From Chimonanthus salicifolius (Eukaryota; Streptophyta; Magnoliopsida; Laurales; Calycanthaceae), in assembly GCA_013350335.1 (NCBI GenBank), contig CM023535.1, positions 37,508,069 through 37,572,068 on the forward strand: DNA of 64,000 nucleotides. Direction: 5' to 3'. Positions 35,901 to 45,190 of the stretch are shown one piece after another. Each line of letters begins with the position of its first letter. Within the stretch, counting starts at the first letter, position 1. The position numbers and the translations under genes are program-made. The notes beneath the pieces were generated by a model that searched no databases, was not told the origin of the DNA, and saw only the letters and a list, made by a program, of their open reading frames with translations.

Positions 35901-38367
35901 AGGGTTTAGGGTTTTAGGATTTTAAGGTTTAGGGTTTTAGGGTTTTAAGGTTTAGGGTGTCGGGTTTAGGGTTTAGCATTTAGGGTTTTAGGATTTTAGG
36001 GTTTTGTGTTTTAGGGTAGGGTTTCGGATTTAGGGTTTAGGGTTTTAGGATTTTAAGGTTTAGGGTTTTAGGGTTTTAAGGTTTAGGGTTTTAGGGTTTT
36101 AAGGTTTAGGGTGTCGGGTTTAGGGTTTAGCATTTAGGGTTTTAGGATTTTAGGGTTTTGTGTTTTAGGGTAGGGTTTCGGATTTAGGGTTTAGGTTTTA
36201 GGATTTTAAGGTTTAGGGTTTTAGGGTTTTAAGGTTTAGGGTGTCGGGTTTAGGGTTTAGCGTTTAGGGTTTACGGTTTTAGGGTTTAGGGTTTATTGTT
36301 TAGGGTTTAGAGTTTAGGGTTTTAGGATTTTAGATTTTAGGGTTTAGGGCTTTTGGGTTTTAGAATTTTAGCGTTTTAGGGTTTAGGGTTTAGGGTTTAG
36401 GGTTTTGGGCTTAGGTTTTAGGGTTTAGGGTTTAGGGTTTTGGGTTTTGGGTTTAGGTTTTAGGGTTTAGGGTTTAGGGTTTTAGGGTTTTAGGATTTAG
36501 GGTTTAGGTTTTATGTTTTTAGGGTTTTACGATTTAGGGTAGGTCTTTAGGGTTTAGGATTTTGGGTTTTAGGGTTTAGCGTTTAGGGTTTTAGGGGTTT
36601 TGGGTTTTATGGTTTTAGTGTTTAGAGTTTAGGGTTTAGGAGTTTAGGGTTTAGTGTTTAGAGTTTAGGGTTTTAAGTTTTAGGGGTTCAGTGTTTTAGG
36701 GGTTTAGAGTTTAGGGTTTAAGTTTTAGGCTTTAGGGTTTTAGGCTTTTAGGGTTTTAGTAGTTTACGGTTTAGGATTTAGGGTTTACGGTTTTTGGGTT
36801 TTAGGGTTTATTGTTTTCGGGTTTTAGGGTTGTAGAGTTTTAGGGGTTTAGGGTTTTAGGGTTTTAGGGTTGTAGAGTTTTAGGGGTTTAGGGTTTTAGG
36901 GTTTAGGGTTTTAGGGTTTCGAGTTTTAGGGTTTAGTGTTTTAGGATTTGGTGTTTATGGTTTAGGGTTTAGGGTTTAGAGTTTAGGGCTTAGGGTTTGG
37001 GGTTTTTGGGTTTTAGGGTTTCGGGGTTTTTGGGTTTTAGGGTTTAGGGATTAGCGTTTTGGGTTTAGAGTTTAGGGCTTAGGATTTTAGGGTTTTAGTG
37101 TTTTTGGGTTTAGGGTTTAGGATTTATGGTTTTAGGGTTTTAGGGTTTAGAGTTTAGGATTTAAGAGTTTAGGGTTTAGTGTTTTGGGTTTAGGGTTTTG
37201 AGTTTTAGGGGTTTAGTGTTTTAGGGGTTTAGGGTTTAGGGTTTAGATTTTAAGCTTTAGGGTTTTAGGGTTTTAGTGGTTTACGGTTTAGGATTTAGTG
37301 TTTAGGGTTTTAGGGTTTTAGGGGTTTAGGGTTTTAGTGTTTAGGGTTTTAGGGTTTTAGGGTTTAGGGTTTAGTGTTTAGGGTTTATGGTTTAGGGTTT
37401 AGGGTTTAGAGTTAGGGCTTAGGGTTTAGGGTTTTAGGGTTTTTGGGCTTAGGGTTTAGGGTTTAGGGTTTATGGTTTTAGGATTTTAGGGTTTAGGGTT
37501 TAGGGTTTTAGGGTTTTATGGTTTTGGGCTTAGATGTTTAGGGTTTTAAGGTTTAGGGTTTAGGATTTTTGGGTTTAGGGTTTAGGGTTTTGGGTCTTAG
37601 GATTTTAGGGTTTAGGGTTTATTGTTTTAGGGGTTTAGGGTTTTAGGGTATAGGTTTAGGGTTTTAGGGTTTTATGGTTTTAGATTTTAGATGTTTAGGG
37701 TTTTAGGGTTTAGGGTTTTAAAGTTTTGGGTTTTAGGGTTTTAGGGGTTTAGGGTTTTATGGTTTTAGATTTTAGATGTTTAGGGTTTTAGGGTTTAGGG
37801 TTTTAAAGTTTTGGGTTTTAGGGGTTTAGGGTTTTAGGGTATAGGTTTACAGTTTTAGGGTTTGGGGTTTTAGGTGTTAAGGTTTTTAAAGTTTGGGGTT
37901 TTAGGGGTTTGGGGTTTTAGGGTTTAGGGTTTTAGGGTTGTAGGGTTTTGGGGTTTTAGTGTTTTTGGGGTATAGGGTTTTAGGGTTTAGGGTTTACAGT
38001 TTTATGGTTTTAGGGTTTTAGGGTTTAGGGTTTTAGCATTTATGGTTTTGGGTTTAGGGTTTAGTGTTTTAGGGCTTAGGGTATTAGGGTTTAGGGTTTT
38101 AGCATTTTATGGTTTTGGGGCTTTAGGGTTTAGGGTTTTAATGTTTATATTTTAGGGTTTAGGGGTTTAGGGTTTTAGGTTTTTGGGTAGGGTTTTGTGG
38201 TTTAGATTTGAAGGTTTTAAGGTTTTAGTGTTTTAGGGTTTAAGTTTTAGGGTTTTAGGGTTTAGGGTTTAGGGTTTTAGAGTTATAGGGTTTTTGGCTT
38301 TTTGGCTTTAGGGTTTAGGGTTTAGGGTTTTTCCGTTTTAGGGTTTTAGTGGTTTAGGGTTTAGGGA
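32953..38367 (+). repeat. Degenerate telomere-like array, block 5
   Basis: This is a 5.4-kb TTTAGGG/TTTTAGGG-derived array. It holds one of the cleaner runs of perfect 7-mers seen (about five units near 35640-35674). From about 33480 to the end it can be matched marker by marker with 56335-61004, so the two are copies of one segment. Internal tandem duplications include the three-copy unit at 35850-36250 and an 85-90-bp pair near 37675-37840. No coding sequence is seen. Confidence 0.93.
35850..36250 (+). repeat. Three-copy tandem unit, 131-154 bp
   Basis: The marker TTTTGTGTTTTAGGGTAGGG occurs at about 35871, 36002 and 36156, with GGTGTCGGGTTTAGGG between copies. The longer second interval is explained by one extra run of the TTTTAAGGTTTAGGG-type submotif. 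Confidence 0.82.
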
Positions 38368-38815
38368 GGACAAGGTGGACAAACTGAATGAATTGGAAAA
38401 AGTGGACAAATTTGTCAAAATGGACAAACATGACAAAGTGGACAAACTGTACCGTAGACAAACTGGAAAAACTACTCAAACTGGACGAACATGACAAACT
38501 GGCCCAACTGAACAAAGTGGACAAAATGGAAAAACTAGTTGAACTGAACGAACTGAATAAAGTGGACAAACTGTCAATGTGGACAAGCAGGACAAAGTTG
38601 ATGAATTATACAAAATGGACAAACTGGAAAAACTAGTCAAAATGGACCAAGAGGACAAATTGTACTAACTGAACAAAGTGGACATACTGGAGTGGACAAA
38701 TTGGACGAACTGGACGAACTTGACAAACTAGACAAACTATACGAATAGGACAAAGTGGACAAATTGAACGAATTGGAATAAGTGGACAAATTTGTCAAAG
38801 TAGACAAACAGGACG
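38368..38815 (+). repeat. 9-bp minisatellite, short copy (GGACAAACT family)
   Basis: It consists of tandem 9-mers, mainly GGACAAACT with variants GGACAAAGT, GAACAAAGT, GGACGAACT and GGAAAAACT. The left edge joins the telomere-like block at TTTAGGGAGGACAAGG. Because the unit is three codons long, some frames stay open on both strands (Lys/Leu/Asp-rich on +, Ser/Leu-rich on -). I treat these as a by-product of the period. The first 300 bases or so match the start of the larger array at 61004. Confidence 0.9.
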
Positions 38816-39225
38816 AAAACAACAACAACAGCAGGATCAATAATGGCAAGAATCATCTCAAATTTCAAAGCTTCTTTTTCATTAATTCTTTTGCTTTAGC
38901 AGAATTTTTACGAAATAATTCAGCTAACTAAGATTCCTTTTCGACTCTTTTTCTATTCCTTTTGCTGAAGAATACCAAAACTTTCCACCACGGAGATAAT
39001 CTGTAATTCAGCCATCGGGATTAACATGAGAGTCAAGGTCCCATCGAGGATGGAGATCTTCAAGGGCACAACTTCATCATCAAGATTTTCTTCTGGATCA
39101 TGATTACTATCCCAATTATGATCACCAACTTTTTTCTTTGGGAGATACTCTTCTTAAATTTGTTTAATCTTTTCTTCAAAATTGACGGAGTCAACAGACA
39201 TGTCCATTGGCTCAGGAGATTTTTC
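38816..39225 (-). pseudogene. Decayed tail of pararetrovirus-like fragment
   Basis: This single-copy AT-rich sequence lies between the minisatellite and the readable frame at 39226. On the - strand, short open pieces continue acidic and lysine-rich coding style but are broken by stops in all frames, and no domain can be named. The join to the minisatellite at about 38815 is abrupt. It is probably the eroded continuation of the polyprotein. It could instead be unrelated flanking DNA. Confidence 0.4.
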
Positions 39226-39687
39226 TCAAGCAATTTCTTTGGCAATCTTTTTGGCCAAGAGATCCCCCATGACCATTTCATTCTCAAAAGGCTTTTCTTC
39301 AGGAAGAGGAATTTCTTCTTTAACAGGAGGAGAGATTTGATTCAGAATTCTCTCATAAGTATCATTTTCAATCTTAGGCCACAATTTTTGGTAAAAAGTT
39401 TGATAAAGAGATGGTAAACCATATAAGTCCTTTTTTACTTCAAACTTCCATTGGAAAATATAAGGGATATGAAATTTAGCAAAGAAGCGAAGCATATTGA
39501 TGGCTTCACATGGAACCTTTTCTTTAACTTGAGAAAACTTAATAAACAAATAATGAAAATTATCAGGAAGGATTTTCTTAGAAGCACCAAAATATGACCG
39601 CCAAGTGAAGAGAAACCAAGATGGGAAATTACGATGAATAGGAGTGACATCAGGGCTTTCTTCTAATTTTTCTTCTTTATATTGGAC
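39226..39687 (-). pseudogene. Pararetrovirus-like polyprotein fragment, domain unassigned
   Basis: A single - strand frame stays open for 153 codons. It is bounded upstream by a stop at 39688-39690 and ends at 39226-39228. The residues look protein-like and globular, with an aromatic-rich stretch including FHIPYIFQWKFEVKKDLYG near the middle and a Glu/Pro-rich tail (EEIPLPEEKPFE). There is no credible start codon at the 5' end, so it is a piece of a longer frame. It lies directly downstream of the movement-protein-like piece on the same strand, in the order expected for the N-terminal part of a caulimovirid polyprotein. I could not assign a domain. The viral origin rests on its neighbour. Confidence 0.5.
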
Positions 39688-39772
39688 TCATCTTTAATCA
39701 TTTACTTTGAAATCCAATAGTTGCACAATCAAGAACATCATCATCATGAGCATCAATTGTGATATTGGGAAA

Positions 39773-40315
39773 TCAGTTAAAATAAACAGGTCCATGACAG
39801 AGACTTGATTCGATCATAGCATAAAGAGAATCATCAAACTCATCATGTCTCTGATCTCGCACATAAGCACACACTGAAACATTTAATCCTAATCGAAACA
39901 GTGGTTTGATTTCTACCTGAATTAATCCTATGTGCAGGTAGTTGTATTTGGTTCTGATTTGTTCAATAATTCTTCTATCAAGAACTTTAATTGTTTGTTT
40001 TCCTCTAGAGAGAAACAGTTTTTTCAACAGTTTTTATGTGGTAATCATTTTATTCTTCAAATGTGCCATTACTATATATTTCTGTTATAGGCAAGGCTGG
40101 CAACTTCCAGTTGGATATTGCTTGGTCAAAATTTTCATCTATCATTTCTTCTGAATTTTTTGTTTTTTCTAAATTTTTTTTTCTAAGCTATTACAGGTAC
40201 AACTGGTTAAAGCAGATTGGTAGGATGAAGAAGACGAATAAGATCTATTAGAAGGATACTGAAATGATTTAAACAAATTCTTAAAAAAATTTGTTTTTCC
40301 CTTAGAATTTTCCAT
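39773..40315 (-). pseudogene. Endogenous pararetrovirus-like movement-protein region, broken
   Basis: On the - strand a plausible start (MENSKGK) at 40315 opens 48 codons that end at a TAG at 40169-40171, next to a run of nine A. The reading continues in another frame and then hits a second stop near 40050-40052. A third frame gives an 84-codon piece, 39773-40027. This last piece has the look of the 30K-superfamily movement proteins found in Caulimoviridae polyproteins: a conserved DRR start, then YNYLHIGLIQVEIKPLFR, then a late GPVYFN. Such proteins widen plasmodesmata for virus movement. Here at least three breaks make it non-functional. No reverse transcriptase lies nearby, so family assignment below Caulimoviridae-like is not possible, and a mobile element that acquired a movement domain remains an alternative. 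Confidence 0.6.
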
Positions 40316-40585
40316 CTTTGTAGCTCGTAAGAAACAAGAAGAGTTTTGTCAACGATTTACAGCCCTTGATGCCTGATCACGGCCTGAAGCGGGACTTACA
40401 ACGCAACCACACTCTTAAGAAGATAAACGAGGCACAGAAGTGGAGAATAAGAAGAAAAATAAAAACTCTAAAGAGAATTGAATAGATCGACTTGGCTAAA
40501 AAGCTTCAGATCTTGGATAATAGATTTAATTCATCTAAATCCCCCTTTTTTTTTATAGCACAGATTTAAATACGAGATAATAATT

Positions 40586-40658
40586 CTAACAAAAGAAACA
40601 GCATGATTATATAATAACAAGCATATAATATCAAACTTATAAAAACTTAATTACTTAC
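40586..40658 (-). other. Intron-like segment in the leader
   Basis: On the - strand it begins GTAAGTAATT and ends CTTTTGTTAG after a pyrimidine-rich run, 73 bases in all. These fit plant splice donor and acceptor consensus. The second copy (63794-63863) keeps the same donor and a similar acceptor (TTTTTGCTAG). Splicing of the leader is known in some caulimovirids. Use of these sites here is inferred only. Confidence 0.3.
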
Positions 40659-40735
40659 AGAAGATTGTACAGGACTTCAAACTTTAGCACACTCAAACTT
40701 CAAGCTCACACCCACACTCACACTTAGACTATGAG

Positions 40736-40736
<1 letters not shown>

Positions 40737-40773
<37 letters not shown>
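40737..40773. repeat. TA microsatellite
   Basis: About 17-18 uninterrupted TA units lie in the leader region. The second copy of the leader has only a short AT-rich stretch (about 63930-63945) at this place. Confidence 0.92.
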
Positions 40774-40778
<5 letters not shown>

Positions 40779-40815
40779 AATTTTTGATCGATGATCACAA
40801 ATGGAAACACCAGCT

Positions 40816-40825
40816 CCTTAAATAG
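40816..40825 (-). promoter_or_regulatory. TATA-type promoter box, copy A
   Basis: On the - strand it reads CTATTTAAGG inside GCTCCATCTATTTAAGGAGC. Copy B at 63981-63990 reads CTATATAAGG in the same context. The copy B form is a better TATA box, so this copy looks weakened by a single base change. Position relative to the leader and first start codon fits a pregenomic RNA promoter. Confidence 0.5.
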
Positions 40826-41035
40826 ATGGAGCATACACAAAAGAGCACACTCTCATCCGACCATGAGAGGACCTCAAACCAAATGAAATAGAAAAAGGGA
40901 TGGCTACCGACACAAGCCTCCAAACTAACTTTACAAAAAGAGATTCCTTCTTTAGGCTAAGGTACATTAAGTGGAGCTTCTTTTTGCCAGATGGAATGCA
41001 CAAGAAACAAGTTTAACATACCCCCACCAAAGGTA
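40826..41035. other. Unassigned single-copy stretch
   Basis: This is upstream of the promoter on the - strand. It is AT-rich and non-repetitive by eye. It contains ACATACCCCCACCAAAGG near 41018, whose complement resembles the purine tract in the foldback loop at 41435, so its right end may belong to the foldback. No convincing reading frame is present. Confidence 0.4.
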
Positions 41036-41757
41036 CAAAATAACTTTATCTACTTTTGATAGGAAGATGACATATGGCAGCTTAACAATATCTTTTTCAT
41101 AACATGAGGCAGCCCCCACCAAGAAGAACAACTCTATGGCAATATAACTTTTGCTCATCGGACAAGATCTAAGAATATAACTTTTGACTAGATTGAATGC
41201 CAACTTTTCTTCAAATCTAGACAAGATATTATGTATTTTCTTCATAGCAATGATAACAACCAACACCATCAAATGAATTGATGGGATAGTCATCATCATC
41301 TAGTAACTTTTCTTCTTTGAATGAAGACCTTTTCTTCTCAGCATAACAACACCTACACTTATACCATTCTTTTCAACATGACATCTAGCACCTTTTCTTC
41401 TTTGGTATCAGAGCCAATGGAATCATCTCTTTTTGGTGGGGGTATAGCTAGATGTTGTTGGTGTTTGAAGAAAAGTAGTCTTCATTCAAAGAAGAAAAGG
41501 TGCTAGATGTCATGTTGAAAAGAATGGTATAAGTGTAGGTGTCATGCTGAGAAGAAAAGGTGTCTTCATTTAAAATAGAAAAGATGCTTGTTGGTGGTAA
41601 ATGTCCCATCCTCTAATGATGGTGTTGGTGAATATCTTGTCTTGATTCGAAGAAGAAAAGTAGGCATCTAATCTAGTCAAAATGAAGTCATGGTGCTGCC
41701 AAGATGTTGTTAAGCTGCCATATGTCATCTTCCTATCAAAAGTAGATAAAGTTGTTT
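41036..41757. mobile_element. Foldback (large inverted repeat) with retroelement-like loop
   Basis: The outer arms match as complements: AACTTTATCTACTTTTGATA on the left (about 41040) faces TATCAAAAGTAGATAAAGTT on the right (about 41735-41754). The middle arms match less well (for example TTTGACTAGATT near 41185 against AATCTAGTCAAA near 41672). The inner arms, 41320-41404 and 41487-41570, are about 85 bp each and match at nearly all positions apart from small indels. The spacer of 82 bp holds a primer-binding-site-like 13-mer and a purine-rich run. The sequence is unlike its neighbours. It could be a foldback element, or two retroelement ends joined head to head. Confidence 0.7.
41403..41415 (+). 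promoter_or_regulatory. Primer-binding-site-like sequence in foldback loop
   Basis: TGGTATCAGAGCC is the standard plant retroelement site complementary to the 3' end of initiator methionine tRNA. The same 12-mer core follows the 5' LTR of the element at 42658. Here a purine run, GGTGGGGG at 41435-41442, follows only 19 bases later with no coding space between. Confidence 0.6.
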
Positions 41758-41791
41758 TCTAAGATTAGAGTTTTGATTTCACTATTTAGAT

Positions 41792-42657
41792 TTATTTAGG
41801 GGTTTAGGGTTTTAGGGGTTAAGTGTTTCATGGCTTAGGGTTTTAGCGTTTATGGTTTAGGGTTTAGGGTTTAGGGTTTAGGGTTTAGGGTTTTAGGGTT
41901 TTAGGAATTTAGTTTTAGGTTTTAGGGTTTTAGTGTTTTAGGGGTTTAGGGTTTTAGGGTTTAGGGTTTGGGGTTTTAGGGGTTTCAGGGCTTAGGGTTC
42001 TAGCGTTTAGGGTTTAGGGTTCAGAGTTGAGGGTTTTTCAGTTTTTGCATTTTAGGGTTTTTGGGTTAAAGGTTTAGGATTTTAGGGTTTTAGGGTTTAA
42101 GGTTTAGGATTTTAGGGTTTTAGGGTTTTAGGGTTTAGAGATTAGGGTTTAGGGTTTAGGGTTTAGGATTTAGGGTTTAGGGTTTCGGTTTTAGGGTTTA
42201 GGGTTTTAGGTTTTTAGGGTTTTAGTGGTTTAGGGTTTTAGGGTTTTAGGGTTTAGGGTTTAGGGTTTACAGTTTAGGGTTTAGGGTTTTGGGTTTTGGA
42301 TTTTGGGTTTAGGTTTTTAGGAGTTTAAGGTTTAGGGTTTAGGTGTTTAGGGTTTTACGGTTTTAGGGTTAGGGTTTTAGGGTTTAGGCTTTAGGGTTGT
42401 AGGGTTTTAGATGTTTAGGGTTTAGGATTTAGTGCTGAGGGTTTTGGGGTTTTAGGGTTTTAGGGTTAGGTTTTAGGGTTTTAGGATTTTAGGGATTTAG
42501 GGTTTAGAGTTTAGGGTTTAGGGTTTAGAGTTTAGTGTAAAGGGTTCTAAGCTTTTAGGGTTTACGGTAGGGTTTTAGGGTTTAGGGTTTTAGGGTTTTA
42601 GGGTTTAGGGCTTAGGTTTTAAGGGATTTAGGTTTCTACGGTTTTAGGGGTTTAGGC
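41792..42657 (+). repeat. Degenerate telomere-like array, block 6
   Basis: This is 0.87 kb of TTTAGGG/TTTTAGGG-type repeat, G-rich strand on +, between the foldback and the two-LTR element. The left boundary is gradual (TTTAGATTTATTTAGGGG). Confidence 0.9.
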
Positions 42658-43005
42658 TGTAATAGCCCGAATTTTTGAATCAATATATATGTGGCAATTA
42701 TTTATTTTAATAATGGAAAAATAGAAATTTTGATGTCATAGATGTTAAATGGATCAAAATATGGACAAAGGCCCAAGTATGGTCCAATGGACCATGGATT
42801 TGATAGGATTCATTTGAAGGGTCAATAATGGTCAAAGTGGGCCCGATAACCATGTGGGATCCAATGGATCATAATTGATTCATACTCCAAGGTAAATGGT
42901 AAGAAAATAAATATAATTGGGCCATGGGTCCAATAATGACCCAATAAGGGGAATGGATTGAATTGATCACCTAAGTTAATGAGGAAATAATCAAGATGGT
43001 ATAAT

Positions 43006-43290
43006 CAAGTGGGGTCACCTCCATCTCATCAAGTGAGGTGGCATGTGGACCAAGGAAAAAGGTGGGGCCGACCATCATGTTGACTTGGTCAACCATGGAT
43101 GAGTCAGAATGGAATTAAAAAGGACCTAAATAAATAAAGTTGATTTAATTAATGTAAAACACCTAAGTTTAGTCTTGAATAGACTAAGGAGCATAATCAA
43201 GTGGGGTCCACCTCCACCTCATTAAGTGAGGTGGCGGTTTGACAAGATTTGGTGGGGCCGACCACCATGGTTTCATAAGGAAGAATTAAA
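43006..43290 (+). repeat. U3 tandem duplication, about 190 bp
   Basis: Two blocks share the order ATCAAGTGGGG, CACCTC, CATC or ATTAAG, GTGAGGTGGC, GGTGGGGCCGACCA. In the 3' LTR both blocks keep the TTGACTTGGTCAACCATGGA palindrome (50690 and 50884). In the 5' LTR the second block has lost about 20 bases across it, reading CACCATGGTTTCATAAGG. The solo LTRs have a single block. Confidence 0.75.
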
Positions 43291-43944
43291 GAATCTAATG
43301 GAATTAAAAATTAAAAAGGGATTAATTAACCTAAGTGAAGAAGTAATTTAATTAGGTAGATGGGTCAACTTAGAATCAATTGAGAAAGTCAAAGGGGACA
43401 ATGGCCCTAAGATTGGGGGCATGCAAGGCCATACCCCCTCCATGCTTGGTTGGTGGGATCATCATGGAGGAGTGTAAACCAAGCAAGCCAAGACTAGATG
43501 TAAAGAGGGGTTTTCCATCTCATTCCTCTCATCTCACTCTCTCCCTCTCCTCTCCAAACCGTCCTCCCTCTTGCAAGACCAAGAATACACTAAGGAAAGA
43601 ACGAGAAAGAGACTTAGAAGGAAGGGAAGACGAAGCTAAGAGTTGGCCGATCACTCCTAAGACCCAAGACTTGTGATATCTTCCCATTCCCTCCTCCGTT
43701 TTTCCCTCTCAAAGCTTCTACACCTTGGCCGAACCAAACTTTGGTGACCTTACCTTAATCAAGCTCACCATTGGCCAAGTATCAAGGAGGAAGAAGAAGG
43801 AGAAAGGCTAAGGAGCAAGAGGAACAAGAGACAACCGGGAAAACCAAGGATTGTAAGTATTTCCAAACATGCCGTTATGGCTCTCTTAAGAGAAATCGCG
43901 AAGGAAAGAAGTACAAAACATGCAATGGAAAGGACTGACGAAAC

Positions 43945-44515
43945 AGTCAGTCGACTGAATCAGAGATTCAGCCGACTGAACAGATAATGAACAAACCAGA
44001 AACGAAGTTCTGGGAGTTTCAGCCGACTGAATCAAGGATTCAGTCGACTAAACTGACAATGGACGAATCAGAAATGAGCTTTTGGGAGTTTCAGCCGACT
44101 GAACTAGAGTTTTAGTCGATTGAACTAATGGTGGCTGAAAACAGAAGGAGTTTCTGGGAGTTTCAGCCGACTGAATCTGGGGATTCAGTCGACTGAACAC
44201 AAACGTCTCGGAACAAGAAAAGGGTTCTGGAAGTTTCAGCCAACTGAATATATGATTTAGTCGACTGAAGGAATGCTTATTAAACACGTAAACAGATGGT
44301 TGATAGTTCAGTCGACTGAATGTGTATTTCAGTCGACTGAAAATAAACTGGCAAGACAAACAGACGATCTGATTCAAAATCAGCCGACTGAATCTGTGAT
44401 TCAGTCGACTGAAAGGGCATGAACCATGTTTCAGCCGACTGAATGTATATTTCAGTCGACTGAAACTGAACTGGCGAGACAAACAGACAATCTGATTCAA
44501 AATCAGCCGACTGAA
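43945..44515. repeat. CAGYCGACTGAA palindrome array, 5' LTR
   Basis: About 17 copies of a 12-mer, TCAGTCGACTGA (a perfect palindrome) or the near form CAGCCGACTGAA, are arranged mostly as pairs 6-12 bp apart, with pairs repeated every 60-90 bp. Spacers share pieces such as TTCTGGGAGTTTCAGCC and GACAAACAGACAATCTGATT. It is absent from all four solo LTRs. Open frames of 117 and 150 codons on the - strand follow the repeat and are not genes. Confidence 0.85.
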
Positions 44516-45190
44516 TTGAAATGTACAGTTTTTGAATATTTTCTAAGACGCTACTAATCCGGTAGGATAAATGAGATGATATTAAATTAAAGGGACTGAT
44601 TTTAATGATCCTATGACATGATTGGTAAGTCATTAATAGATCTAGGTGTACAGATCAGTTATGGATTGAATTATATACGTGTTGAAATCAATGGAAAAAG
44701 AGGCCAAGATAAGGGCTGATTATGGTAATCTTATAATGTAGTTAAAGATCATTAATGAACATAGGTTTATGATCAGTTAGAGACTTAAATCGTGGATAAG
44801 ATATAGACTAACTTGGGAAATGTATAATAAAGTATTGGCACATCGCAACGGAACGCGAACGGCGACCCGAATTATCGGACGAAAACGAAAAAGGACGTTA
44901 TCAGTAATTGGTAGGATTCCTACCTTTTTGTAAGCCTTGGATTATGTGTTATGTATGGATTTTTCCTGGTTTTATTTTAGTAAGCATATGATTGTTTTAA
45001 TATGGGCTTTAAGATTATGATGTGAATATTAATGTTTTACTTGTCCTATTTGTGGTAACCAAATCATATGTTTTATTGATGAGATTATTAAAGCCATGGT
45101 TTGTACTATCATATTTATTACATGGCATATGGCATCTACATCTCATGCATGACATGGGAGGGATATGAAAGGGGAAGGATGAAATGGAAC

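Larger units (their letters stand above)
40316..40815 (-). other. Pararetrovirus-like 5' leader
   Basis: On the - strand this is the non-coding stretch between the promoter at 40816 and the first start codon at 40315. Most of it is shared with 63453-63980 near the window end, including the strings AGCTTTTTAGCCAAGT, TACAATCTTCTGTAAGT and AATTATTATCTCGTATTTAA (read on -). A TA microsatellite lies within it. The part from about 40316 to 40450 has no counterpart in the second copy, which is cut there by minisatellite. Confidence 0.55.

Noticed and set aside
41403..41415. The primer-binding-site-like 13-mer as the start of a full retrotransposon
   Set aside because: No coding region follows; a purine run and the second inverted arm come within 85 bases. 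It is kept only as part of the foldback.
43380..43676. A 98-codon frame present in both LTRs of the two-LTR element
   Set aside because: It starts at TTG, has no recognisable domain, and is duplicated only because LTRs are duplicated.
44048..44633. Frames of 117 and 150 codons on the - strand
   Set aside because: They are translations of the CAGYCGACTGAA array, with repeating Ser-Arg-Leu or Gln-Ser-Ala-Glu patterns, and no evidence of a gene.
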